Origin: Azoarcus sp. TTM-91 | GTDB lineage: Bacteria; Pseudomonadota; Gammaproteobacteria; Burkholderiales; Rhodocyclaceae | Assembly: GCF_012911025.1 (NCBI RefSeq) | Contig: NZ_WUEI01000020.1 | Location: 1-62,559 of the forward strand | Direction: 5' to 3' | DNA length: 62,559 nucleotides | In this document: piece after piece, positions 54,405 through 62,016 of the stretch | How the letters are laid out: every line of letters starts with the position of its first letter | Position numbering within the stretch: the first letter of the stretch is position 1 | The notes under the pieces: generated by a model | The model's database searches: none | Told to the model about the DNA's origin: nothing | What the model saw: only the letters and a program-made list of their open reading frames with translations | Position numbers and translations under genes: made by a program

Positions 54405-55660
54405 ACACCTTCAGACTCGCGCTCCGCGGCCTCAGCCGCAATCGCCGCCGCAGCCTGGTGACGCTGCTCACCATCGCCTTCGGCTTCGCCGCCATCGCCC
54501 TCTTCGCCGGCTACACCCACAACGTCTATGACGGCCTCGCCCGCCAGGCGGTGCATGGCGAACTGCTGGGCCATCTCACCCTATCCAAGCGTGGCATGAG
54601 CAAGGAAGGCAAGCTGGACCCGGAGCGCTACCTGCTCACCGCCGCCGACATCGCCCGGATACGCGACGTGCTGCGCGACCAGCCCGGCATCGAGTTGGTC
54701 GCCCCGCGGCTGGCGCTCAGCGGCATCGTCAGCAACGGCCGCGCGAGTACCATCTTCATTGCCGAAGGCATAGAGCCGGCCGCGATGGAAGGGCTGCAGG
54801 CCGGCCTGCTCGCGCTGCAGGACATCCGCCGCGAAGCCTTCATGCGCACGCTGAAGAAGCTGGACCCGGAGCATGCCGACGTCGTCGCCCTGTCCGCCGG
54901 GCTGGCCGAACTGCTGCACCTGCCGCTGCAGGGCCAGGCCGCGCTGCTGGTGAATACCCTGCACGGCCAGGCCAACGCCATGGACATCACCGTGGGCAGC
55001 ACCTTCACCACCGGCAACGCCAACACCAACGACAAGAGCGCGCTGATCCCGCTGGCGCTCACCCAGTCGCTGTACGACATCGACGGTGGCGCCGACCGCC
55101 TGACCGTGCTGCTGGACGACATCGCCCGCACCGAGCGCATGCGCGAGCGCCTGGGCGAGGCCCTGCGCGCCACCGGCCTGGACATCGAAATCCGCAGCTG
55201 GCAGGACCTGTCGGACTTCTACAACCAGGTCCACAACATGTTCAACATGATCTTCGGCTTCATCTTCAGCATCGTGCTCACGGTGGTGGTGATGGGCACC
55301 GCCAACTCCATGAGCATGACGGTGATAGAGCGCACCCGCGAGATCGGCACCCTGCGCGCCATCGGCCTGCGCCGCGGCGGCGTGCTGCGGCTGTTCGCCG
55401 CCGAAGCCATGCTGCTGACGCTGGTGAGCTGCGCGGTCGGCCTGCTCATCACCATCGCCGTGCGCTATGGCATCAACGCCGCCGCCATCTCCTACGTGCC
55501 GCCCAACAGCACCTCGCCGGTGCCGTTGCTGGTCGACCTCGACTTCGCCCGCATCGCCTTCACCCTGGTGCTGATGCTGGCCGTGGGCAGCCTCGCCGCC
55601 TGGCTGCCGGCCCGCCGCGCCGCCCACCAGGCCATTCCCGACGCGCTCGGCCACAACTAG
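54401..55660 (+). CDS. FtsX/MacB-type ABC permease
   Basis: The 419-residue permease has one N-terminal membrane helix (about 17-36), a long periplasmic domain (about 37-275) and three C-terminal helices (near 280-300, 335-360 and 380-405). The segment TVIERTREIGTLRAIGLRRGGVLRLFAAE is the FtsX-domain signature. This is the MacB/LolC/LolE layout, which extracts or extrudes substrate by a mechanical motion of the periplasmic part. It forms a pair with the ATPase gene before it. Confidence 0.88.
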   Translation: MNTFRLALRGLSRNRRRSLVTLLTIAFGFAAIALFAGYTHNVYDGLARQAVHGELLGHLTLSKRGMSKEGKLDPERYLLTAADIARIRDVLRDQPGIELVAPRLALSGIVSNGRASTIFIAEGIEPAAMEGLQAGLLALQDIRREAFMRTLKKLDPEHADVVALSAGLAELLHLPLQGQAALLVNTLHGQANAMDITVGSTFTTGNANTNDKSALIPLALTQSLYDIDGGADRLTVLLDDIARTERMRERLGEALRATGLDIEIRSWQDLSDFYNQVHNMFNMIFGFIFSIVLTVVVMGTANSMSMTVIERTREIGTLRAIGLRRGGVLRLFAAEAMLLTLVSCAVGLLITIAVRYGINAAAISYVPPNSTSPVPLLVDLDFARIAFTLVLMLAVGSLAAWLPARRAAHQAIPDALGHN

Positions 55661-55680
55661 ACCGTTCCGGAATCCGCCCC

Positions 55681-56418
55681 ATGCTCCGCAGACTCCTCGC
55701 CGCCGCCTGCCTCGCCCTCCTCGCCGCCACCCTGGCGCACGCCGGCCCCGACCCGCAGGCCCTGCTCAAGAATGCCGACCGCGCCCGCGGCGGCGGCCTG
55801 CCCGGCGTGGTCTGGGACATCCACCTGAACTCGCAGGAAGACGGCAAGGCCGGCGAACCACAACGCCTCACCGTGCGCGCCACCGACCAGGCCAGCGTGG
55901 CCGAAACCCAGGAGCCGGCGCGCTTCAAGGGCTCTCGCCTGCTGCAGGTGGAACGCAATATGTGGCTGACCCGGCCCGGCCTGTCCAAGCCCATCCCGAT
56001 CTCGCCGCGCCAGCGCATGAGCGGCCAGGCCGCCAACGGCGACATCGCCGCCACCAACTACGCCCTGGACTACGAAGCCACGCTGGCCGGCAACGAGACG
56101 GTGGAAGGCGAAGACTGCGCGGTGCTGGAGCTGAACGCCCGCCACAAGCACACCACCTACGACCGCATCCGCTACTGGGTCTCCGGCAGCCGCGGCGTCG
56201 GCGTCAAGGCCGAGTTCCTGTCGGTCAGCGGCAAGCTGCTCAAGACCGCCTACTTCGAATACGCCCACACCATCCAGTACGACGGCCGCCAGATTCCCTT
56301 CGTCAGCCGCATGCGCATCCGCGACGCGCTCACCGACGGCGAAACCGTCATGGAATTCCGTGATGTCCGCATCGAACGCATCGCGCCGGACGCGTTCGAT
56401 CTGGGGCAGAGCCAGTGA
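55681..56418 (+). CDS. LolA-like outer-membrane lipoprotein-sorting-type protein
   Basis: The 245-residue protein has a Sec signal (LLAAACLALLAATLAHA, cleaved near residue 21). The mature part is beta-rich, with WLTRPGLSKPIPISPRQRMSGQAANGDIA and AVLELNARHKHTTYDRIRYWV, as in the LolA/LppX-like family called outer-membrane lipoprotein-sorting protein. Such proteins hold lipids in a half-barrel. Its place after a MacB/Lol-type transporter suggests that it receives a lipid-like product in the periplasm. Confidence 0.75.
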   Translation: MLRRLLAAACLALLAATLAHAGPDPQALLKNADRARGGGLPGVVWDIHLNSQEDGKAGEPQRLTVRATDQASVAETQEPARFKGSRLLQVERNMWLTRPGLSKPIPISPRQRMSGQAANGDIAATNYALDYEATLAGNETVEGEDCAVLELNARHKHTTYDRIRYWVSGSRGVGVKAEFLSVSGKLLKTAYFEYAHTIQYDGRQIPFVSRMRIRDALTDGETVMEFRDVRIERIAPDAFDLGQSQ

Positions 56419-57725
56419 GCGGCACGCGCCGCCGCAGCCCTCTCCGCCCCCGTTCCCGCCTCCGCGCCCTCGCCGCGCTGCTCGGCGCCCTGGCGCTGCC
56501 ACAAACCGCCACCGCGGACGAAGGCTGGGCGCTGCCACAAACCGCCACCGCGAATGAAGACTGGGCGCTGAGCGCCGATGCCACCCTCTACGGCTACGCC
56601 AACACGCTGCAGCCCGCGCACGACAGCGTCCAGAACCCGGACAACCGCATCGCCCGGCTCGCCCGCGACAGCCTCACCTTCGAAGGCCGCTTCAACCTCA
56701 AGGCCGAACGCGGGCCGCTGCGCCTCACCGCACGCCCCATCGTCCACTGGCAGCACGACAACCAGCAGGGCAGCGGCAGCCAGAGCTACCTCAGCCAGTG
56801 GCAGCTGCGCTGGCGCGCCGGCACCGACCTCACCGCCGCCATCGGACGCGAAACCCTGAGCTGGGGGCCGGCGCAGTTCCGCTCGCCGTCCAACCCGTAC
56901 TACTTCGACAACGGCCGCAGCAACCCCATACGCGAGCTCTCGGGGGTGGATGTCGCCCGCCTCATCTGGGCGCCGGACGTCACCCGCAGCGTCTATCTGG
57001 CGCGCATCGCCAGCAGCGGCCACGACGCCGCGCGGCCCGACCCCTGGGCCGACAGCTGGCTGCTCAAGGCCGACCTGCGCAGCGACGACCTCGCCGCCGG
57101 CCTGGCGCTGGCCGGCCGGCCGCAAGCCGGCCACTTCATCGGCGCCCATCTGCAGCACACCGTCAGCGACGAATGGCTGCTCTATGGCGAATTCGGCTCC
57201 TCCACGCTGACCCGCAGCCTGCGCCCGGCCGGCGATGCGGCGCAGCCGGTGGACATCGCCGACGAGTCGCCGCGCCATTCGAGCTGGCTGCTGGGCGCCA
57301 GCTACACGCTGGAGAACGGCCACAGCCTCACCGCCGAATACCTGCGCTACGGTCACGGCTACGACGGCGACGCCCGCCGCAGCCACTTCCGCCGCGCCGA
57401 AATGGCGACGACCCGGCTACCTGCTGCCGAAGCCGCGCAGACCCTGGGCGCCGGCCTGAGCACCGCGCCGCCGCTGCTCGGGCGCGACTACCTCCACCTC
57501 ATCTGGCAGAACAGCCCGCTGAGCGACGACGGCTACTGGCGCCTGATGCTGAGCCACAGCCTCGCCGACGGCAGCGCCCAGGCCAGCCTGTTCGCCGAGC
57601 GCCCGCTCAGCCGGCATGTCACCGCCTTCGTGCTCGGCACAGTGCCGCTCGGCGGCCGCGGCACCGAGTTCGGCGACCTGTTCGACTACAGCCTCACCCT
57701 GGGCGCGCGCATCGCCCTGCCCTGA
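56415..57725 (+). CDS. Putative outer-membrane beta-barrel protein
   Basis: The 436-residue protein starts at GTG, overlapping the previous stop. After a signal peptide its mature part is built of alternating strands with aromatic girdle residues, such as WSLLGASYTLENGH-like and GRFNLKAERGPLRLTARPIV, ending in a C-terminal FDYSLTLGARIALP strand. This is typical of porin-like barrels; I recognise no specific family. The signal-peptide end contains a 36-base tandem duplication. As last gene of the export unit it could complete passage of the product through the outer membrane. Confidence 0.65.
   Translation: MSGTRRRSPLRPRSRLRALAALLGALALPQTATADEGWALPQTATANEDWALSADATLYGYANTLQPAHDSVQNPDNRIARLARDSLTFEGRFNLKAERGPLRLTARPIVHWQHDNQQGSGSQSYLSQWQLRWRAGTDLTAAIGRETLSWGPAQFRSPSNPYYFDNGRSNPIRELSGVDVARLIWAPDVTRSVYLARIASSGHDAARPDPWADSWLLKADLRSDDLAAGLALAGRPQAGHFIGAHLQHTVSDEWLLYGEFGSSTLTRSLRPAGDAAQPVDIADESPRHSSWLLGASYTLENGHSLTAEYLRYGHGYDGDARRSHFRRAEMATTRLPAAEAAQTLGAGLSTAPPLLGRDYLHLIWQNSPLSDDGYWRLMLSHSLADGSAQASLFAERPLSRHVTAFVLGTVPLGGRGTEFGDLFDYSLTLGARIALP
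56493..56564 (+). repeat. 36-bp tandem duplication in barrel gene
   Basis: Two in-frame 36-base units (56493-56528 and 56529-56564) differ at only a few bases. Each encodes ALPQTATA followed by a DE/NE-type turn and W, so the signal-peptidase site is present twice. Confidence 0.85.
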
Positions 57726-57836
57726 GCGCCCGGGCGGCGGCCCTGCCCGCGGCAGGCATCACCCGCCGAAACTTTCACCCGGCTGTGGCACTCTCCGTCC
57801 CATCCCCGCCCCTCGCGGCCCCGCCGGAGTTCAGCC

Positions 57837-58412
57837 ATGCGCCATGCCGTCTGCCTCGTCACCATCCTCGCCGCCCTGGGCGCCGGCCAGCCCACCCTCG
57901 CCGCCGACACGCCAGCCGCCGCCGCGCCGGCACCGGCGCTGCTGAACAACAGCTTCCGCCGCCTGCATGCCGACGAGACGGTGGATCTCAGGCGTTACCA
58001 GGGCCAGCCGCTGCTGATCGTGAACACCGCCAGCCACTGCGGCTACACCGGCCAGTTCAAGGAGCTGGAAGCGGTGCACCAGCGCTACAAGGCCAGCGGC
58101 CTGAAGGTGCTGGGCTTCTCTTCCGACGACTTCAACCAGGAGGCGGACGACGAAGCCAAGGCGGCCAACGTCTGCTTCGTCAATTTCGGCGTCAGCTTCG
58201 ACATGTTCGCGCCCACCCATGTGCGCGGCGAGCAGGCCAACCCGCTGTTCCGCCAGCTGGCGCGGGAGTCGGCGGAGCCGAAGTGGAACTTCACCAAGTA
58301 CGTGGTCGGCCGTGACGGCAAGGTGCTCGCCAGCTTCCCCAGCAAGGTGAAGCCGGACGCGCCGGAAGTGACGGCGGCGATAGAGCGGGCGCTGGCCGAG
58401 CCGGCGCGCTGA
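57837..58412 (+). CDS. Exported glutathione-peroxidase-family protein
   Basis: The 191-residue protein has a Sec signal (LVTILAALGAGQPTLAA) and a thioredoxin-fold domain with the peroxidatic Cys68 in NTASHCGYTGQF. The tryptophan-asparagine of PKWNFTKYVV is also present. It uses cysteine, not selenocysteine. Most bacterial homologues use thioredoxin rather than glutathione as reductant. A periplasmic peroxidase next to a possible diiron-lipid cluster may detoxify lipid peroxides; that is inference. Confidence 0.85.
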   Translation: MRHAVCLVTILAALGAGQPTLAADTPAAAAPAPALLNNSFRRLHADETVDLRRYQGQPLLIVNTASHCGYTGQFKELEAVHQRYKASGLKVLGFSSDDFNQEADDEAKAANVCFVNFGVSFDMFAPTHVRGEQANPLFRQLARESAEPKWNFTKYVVGRDGKVLASFPSKVKPDAPEVTAAIERALAEPAR

Positions 58413-58458
58413 GGCCGGCCGCCGGGCCGCCGCGCGCATCACGCACGGCCCGGCTGGC

Positions 58459-60153
58459 TCAAGCCTCCGCCGGCGTCAGCGCGCGGAACATGGCGCAACG
58501 GTCGAAGGCAGCCATGTCCGCCGGCACCGCCTTGCGGCCGCAGTACTTGGCCACCAGCTTCGCCAGGCCCTTGATGTCGCGGCCGGAGGCCTGCGGGTAG
58601 CGCACCACCAGGCGGTCGATGAGCGCCGCGTCCAGCGCCAGGCCGAACTGCTCGGCCATCACCCGCCAGATGCGGGCGCGCGCCTCGGCGTCGGGCGGTT
58701 CGTAGCGGATCAGGGCGATGCAGCGGGAAACGATGGCTTCGTCGATGTCATCCACCCGGTTGGTGGTGAGGAAGAGCAGGCCGTTGAAATACTCCAGCAC
58801 GCGCAGGAACACGCCCACCACCGCGTTCATCGAGATGTTGTCGTCGCGGCGCTTGATGTAGACGTCCGCCTCGTCGATCAGCATCACCGCGCCCCAGCGC
58901 TGGGCGCGGGTCAGCACCTCCTTCAGCGCGGTCTCCATCGCCGCCACGTTGAGGCCGAGCTGGCCGGAATGCACCCGGTACAGCGGCCGGCGGATGATCT
59001 CGGCGTACACCTCGGCGGTCAGCGTCTTGCCCACGCCCGGGGGGCCGGCGCACAGCACGGTGGTGCCGCCGGACTTGCCGGCGACGATGTCTTCCATCAG
59101 CACGTCCATCTCGGCGGTGAGGATGTCGATGAGGTCGGTCTGCTCCTCCGGCAGCACCAGCTTGTCCTTCAGCTCCGGGCTGTAGCGGTAGGGCTCCAGA
59201 TCATCCACGTGCACCCACACGTAGTGGTGCAGGTCGAGGTGAAACATCAGGATGTAGAAGTGCACCGGCAGGCGGGTGAACATGCCCTCCGGCAGGATGG
59301 CCTGGATGGCCTCGATCTCCGCTTCCAGCTTGAACTCGCCGTTCTTCGACGCCCAGCGCAGGTAGCGCTCCAGCACATTGCCCTGGGTGTCCAGCGTCAG
59401 CGAGCGGTCGGCGAGGATGTTCTCGTCGTTCACCAGCCGCGCCTTGCCGCCGCTGGAGGAGAGCACCACCACATCCTTGCGCGACCAGTCGGTGTCGCGG
59501 TGGGTGGCGGTGGGGTTCTCGGCGTAATAGCCGGTGCCGCCGCCGGAGAACTGCTCGCCGTAGCGGGCGCGCCAGTCGAAGTAGCGCTGCTCGCCCTCGT
59601 CATAGGCCTGCAGCAGCGCCGGTGTTTCGCGCACGAAGCCCTTGCCGGCGAAGATCTCCGCCACCGTGCGGCCGGGAATGTCGCTGGGGGTGATGCGGAT
59701 GTTGGCGGTGGCGAGCTTGCCCTTGGCGTTGGCGCGCAGCTCCACCAGCACCTTGGCGCTCTCTTCGCCGCCGGGCGGGGTGTAGTCGATGCGCGCCACC
59801 GCCCAGGCCTGCGGCTTGCCGGTGAGGGCAGCGGTGAACAGCCAGCCGCGCACGCCGCCGGTGGCGAGGTAGCGGATCACCTCCGGCACCACCCGCTCCA
59901 GCTCGTCGTCGGCGAAGCGGTAGCCGCCGTCGCCGAAGGCCGCGCTCAGCGTCGCCAGCTGCGCGGCGCGGGCGCGCTCGTTCGGCCCGCCGGCGTCGTA
60001 GAGATCGCCGAGGAAGCGCACCTCGGCATGCTCCAGCTGGGAGAAGGGCACCTCCGCCCGGTTGCCGAGCTTGAGCTGGTCCTGCAGCCAGCCCAGCCGG
60101 GGAAAGGCCTGCACCATCGCCTCCACATGCCGGCGTTCGATCTGTAGTTTCAC
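58459..60153 (-). CDS. AAA+ ATPase with novel N-terminal half
   Basis: The 564-residue protein starts at GTG 60153, with an AGGGAG site. Residues about 340-564 form an AAA+ domain with Walker A GPPGVGKT (370-377), Walker B VMLIDEADVY and a sensor-1 asparagine in FLTTNRVDD; the C-terminal helices end in GRDIKGLAKLVAKYCGRK. The first 340 residues match no family I know. Such two-part proteins are often remodelling ATPases with a substrate-binding front. It is transcribed towards the peroxidase gene and divergent from hupD. Confidence 0.78.
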   Translation of the reverse strand: MKLQIERRHVEAMVQAFPRLGWLQDQLKLGNRAEVPFSQLEHAEVRFLGDLYDAGGPNERARAAQLATLSAAFGDGGYRFADDELERVVPEVIRYLATGGVRGWLFTAALTGKPQAWAVARIDYTPPGGEESAKVLVELRANAKGKLATANIRITPSDIPGRTVAEIFAGKGFVRETPALLQAYDEGEQRYFDWRARYGEQFSGGGTGYYAENPTATHRDTDWSRKDVVVLSSSGGKARLVNDENILADRSLTLDTQGNVLERYLRWASKNGEFKLEAEIEAIQAILPEGMFTRLPVHFYILMFHLDLHHYVWVHVDDLEPYRYSPELKDKLVLPEEQTDLIDILTAEMDVLMEDIVAGKSGGTTVLCAGPPGVGKTLTAEVYAEIIRRPLYRVHSGQLGLNVAAMETALKEVLTRAQRWGAVMLIDEADVYIKRRDDNISMNAVVGVFLRVLEYFNGLLFLTTNRVDDIDEAIVSRCIALIRYEPPDAEARARIWRVMAEQFGLALDAALIDRLVVRYPQASGRDIKGLAKLVAKYCGRKAVPADMAAFDRCAMFRALTPAEA

Positions 60154-60466
60154 TGCGTGCTCCCTGGGGGTTGGGGTGCGGCAGACGAGCAGGTTCGATG
60201 CCATCTGCGCCTGCAGCCCATTTCTCTTTTTAAACAGACGCTTGCACGAAAGTGCTGCTGTCGCATTCCCCACACGCGCCGCTCCGCCGCGCCCGGACAG
60301 AACACTGACGCTGCGGTGCGCAAAGCCCCTTTGCACCCCGATGGACAATTGCTTTCCACTTTTGTCGACGAAATGTAGCGAAGCGCAGCCGCCCTCTATT
60401 TCCATCGACAGAGAAAAATATCGGCAAGCCGATGATTTTCCAGCAGATCGCGGCCCACCCATGAAT

Positions 60467-60482
60467 TGGCACAGTCCCTGCA
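60467..60482 (+). promoter_or_regulatory. Sigma-54-type promoter of hupDFGH
   Basis: TGGCAC-AGTCC-CTGCA matches the -24/-12 consensus closely. It lies 36 bases before the hupD ATG and is the second such promoter in the hydrogenase locus. Confidence 0.72.
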
Positions 60483-60518
60483 ACTGTTACGCCATTCGTT
60501 ACACCGGCGAACACCCCA

Positions 60519-61139
60519 ATGGAATCCACCTACGGCAGCACCCTCGTCCTCGGCATCGGCAACCTGCTGTGGGCAGACGAAGGCTTCGGCGTGCGCTGCG
60601 TCGAGGCTTTCGACGCCGCCTGGGAAACCCCGGCCGACGTCACCGTGATGGACGGCGGCACCCAGGGCCTCTACCTGCTGCCCTATGTATCCGCCGCGCA
60701 GCGGCTGATCGTGTTTGACGCGGTGGACTACGGCCTGGAGCCGGGCACCATGCGCCTGGTCGAGAACGACGAGGTGCCGCGCTTCATGGGCGCAAAGAAG
60801 ATGAGCCTGCACCAGACCGGCTTCCAGGAAGTGCTGGCCTCCGCCGCCATGCTGGGCCGCGGCCCGGCGCAGATGCTGCTGATCGGCGTGCAGCCGGTGG
60901 AGCTGGAGGATTTCGGCGGCAGCCTGCGGCCGCAGGTGCGCGCCCGCGTGCCGGAGGCGGTGGACCTGGCCGCCGCGCGGCTGCGCGAATGGGGCGTGAC
61001 CCTGACCCCTCGCGCCGAAGCGCCGGCCCGCCTCAACGACAACGCCCTCGCCCTGCACGCCTACGAGCAGGGCCGGCCGGCGGAGGAACTGGCCTGCCGC
61101 ACCGGCGACGAGCGCTTCATGCCCAAGGCCTCGCAGTGA
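60519..61139 (+). CDS. hupD: Hydrogenase maturation endopeptidase HupD
   Basis: A 206-residue protease. The N-terminus has VLGIGNLLWADEGFGVRCVE with a conserved nickel-binding glutamate, and HQTGFQEVLASA carries the histidine. It removes the C-terminal extension of HupL after nickel insertion; HupL here has such an extension. It opens the second half of the hydrogenase locus, about 14 kb from hupC. Confidence 0.93.
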   Translation: MESTYGSTLVLGIGNLLWADEGFGVRCVEAFDAAWETPADVTVMDGGTQGLYLLPYVSAAQRLIVFDAVDYGLEPGTMRLVENDEVPRFMGAKKMSLHQTGFQEVLASAAMLGRGPAQMLLIGVQPVELEDFGGSLRPQVRARVPEAVDLAAARLREWGVTLTPRAEAPARLNDNALALHAYEQGRPAEELACRTGDERFMPKASQ

Positions 61140-61184
61140 AGGCCGCCTCCTGTACGCCCTCGCCCCGCCGGAGGACGCGCTGAG

Positions 61185-61496
61185 ATGTGCGTCGGCATTC
61201 CCATGCAGGTGCTGCGCAGCGAGGACGGCCGCGCGCTGTGCCGCGACCGCGACGGCGGCGAGACCTGGATAGACACCCTGCTCACCGGCCCGCAGCCGGC
61301 CGGCGCCTGGCTGATGACCTTCCTCGGCGCCGCCCGCGACGTCATCGACGCCGACGAAGCCGCCCGCAGCCTGGCCGCGCTGGCCGCGCTGGACAGCCTG
61401 ATGGCCGGCGGCACGCCCGACCTGGACGCCGCCTTCGCCGACCTGGTCGGCCGCGAACCCCAGCTCCCCGACTTCCTGAGAGACCAGAAGAAATGA
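61185..61496 (+). CDS. hupF: HypC/HupF-family hydrogenase chaperone
   Basis: The 103-residue protein starts MCVGIPMQVL. The N-terminal cysteine, which carries the Fe(CN)2CO unit in HypC proteins, is in place at Cys2. It overlaps hupG by four bases. Its place between hupD and hupG, not in the hyp operon, makes HupF the better name than HypC. HupF protects the large subunit during aerobic maturation. Confidence 0.9.
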   Translation: MCVGIPMQVLRSEDGRALCRDRDGGETWIDTLLTGPQPAGAWLMTFLGAARDVIDADEAARSLAALAALDSLMAGGTPDLDAAFADLVGREPQLPDFLRDQKK

Positions 61497-62005
61497 ACGA
61501 CGCTACCTCCTTCGGCATCAGCACCAGCCCCTTCGAGCAAGGCCTGCAGCGCCTGCGCGAACGCGACGGCTTCACCCAGCTCGAGGCCAGCGACCTCGCC
61601 GCCTTCGCCGCCGCAAGCGGCGACGCGGTGATCCTGCTCACCGACGACCCGGTGCGCTGCCCGGAAGCCTGGGACATGGTGGTGGTGCTGCCGGAAGCGC
61701 TGAAATCCGCCGACGCCCCCTTCCGCTGCGCCTACGCCGCGCCGGCGGCCAGCCGCGAGATCGCCGCCCAGTTCGGCATCAGCCGCTACCCGGCGCTGCT
61801 GTTCCTGCGCGGCGGCCAGCGGAGCGCCGAGGAAGAGGGTGAGGCCACAGACGCCCGGCCCGGCGACTACGTCGGCGCCATCGAAGGCATGCGCGACTGG
61901 CGGCCGCTGGTGGACGCCATCAACCGCATGCTCGCCACCCCGGCCGCGCGCCGGCCCGGTATCGGCATCCCGGTGCGCGCCAGCATTCCCACCTCCTGTC
62001 ACTGA
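61493..62005 (+). CDS. hupG: HupG/HyaE-family thioredoxin-like chaperone
   Basis: The 170-residue protein has the thioredoxin-like fold of HyaE/HoxO without a CxxC pair. FAAASGDAVILLTDDPVRCPEAWDMVVVLPE is followed by FGISRYPALLFLRGGQ. It acts as a chaperone for the Tat-signal-bearing small subunit. It overlaps hupF (ATGA) and precedes hupH by 11 bases. Confidence 0.9.
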   Translation: MNDATSFGISTSPFEQGLQRLRERDGFTQLEASDLAAFAAASGDAVILLTDDPVRCPEAWDMVVVLPEALKSADAPFRCAYAAPAASREIAAQFGISRYPALLFLRGGQRSAEEEGEATDARPGDYVGAIEGMRDWRPLVDAINRMLATPAARRPGIGIPVRASIPTSCH

Positions 62006-62016
62006 GGACAGCGCCG

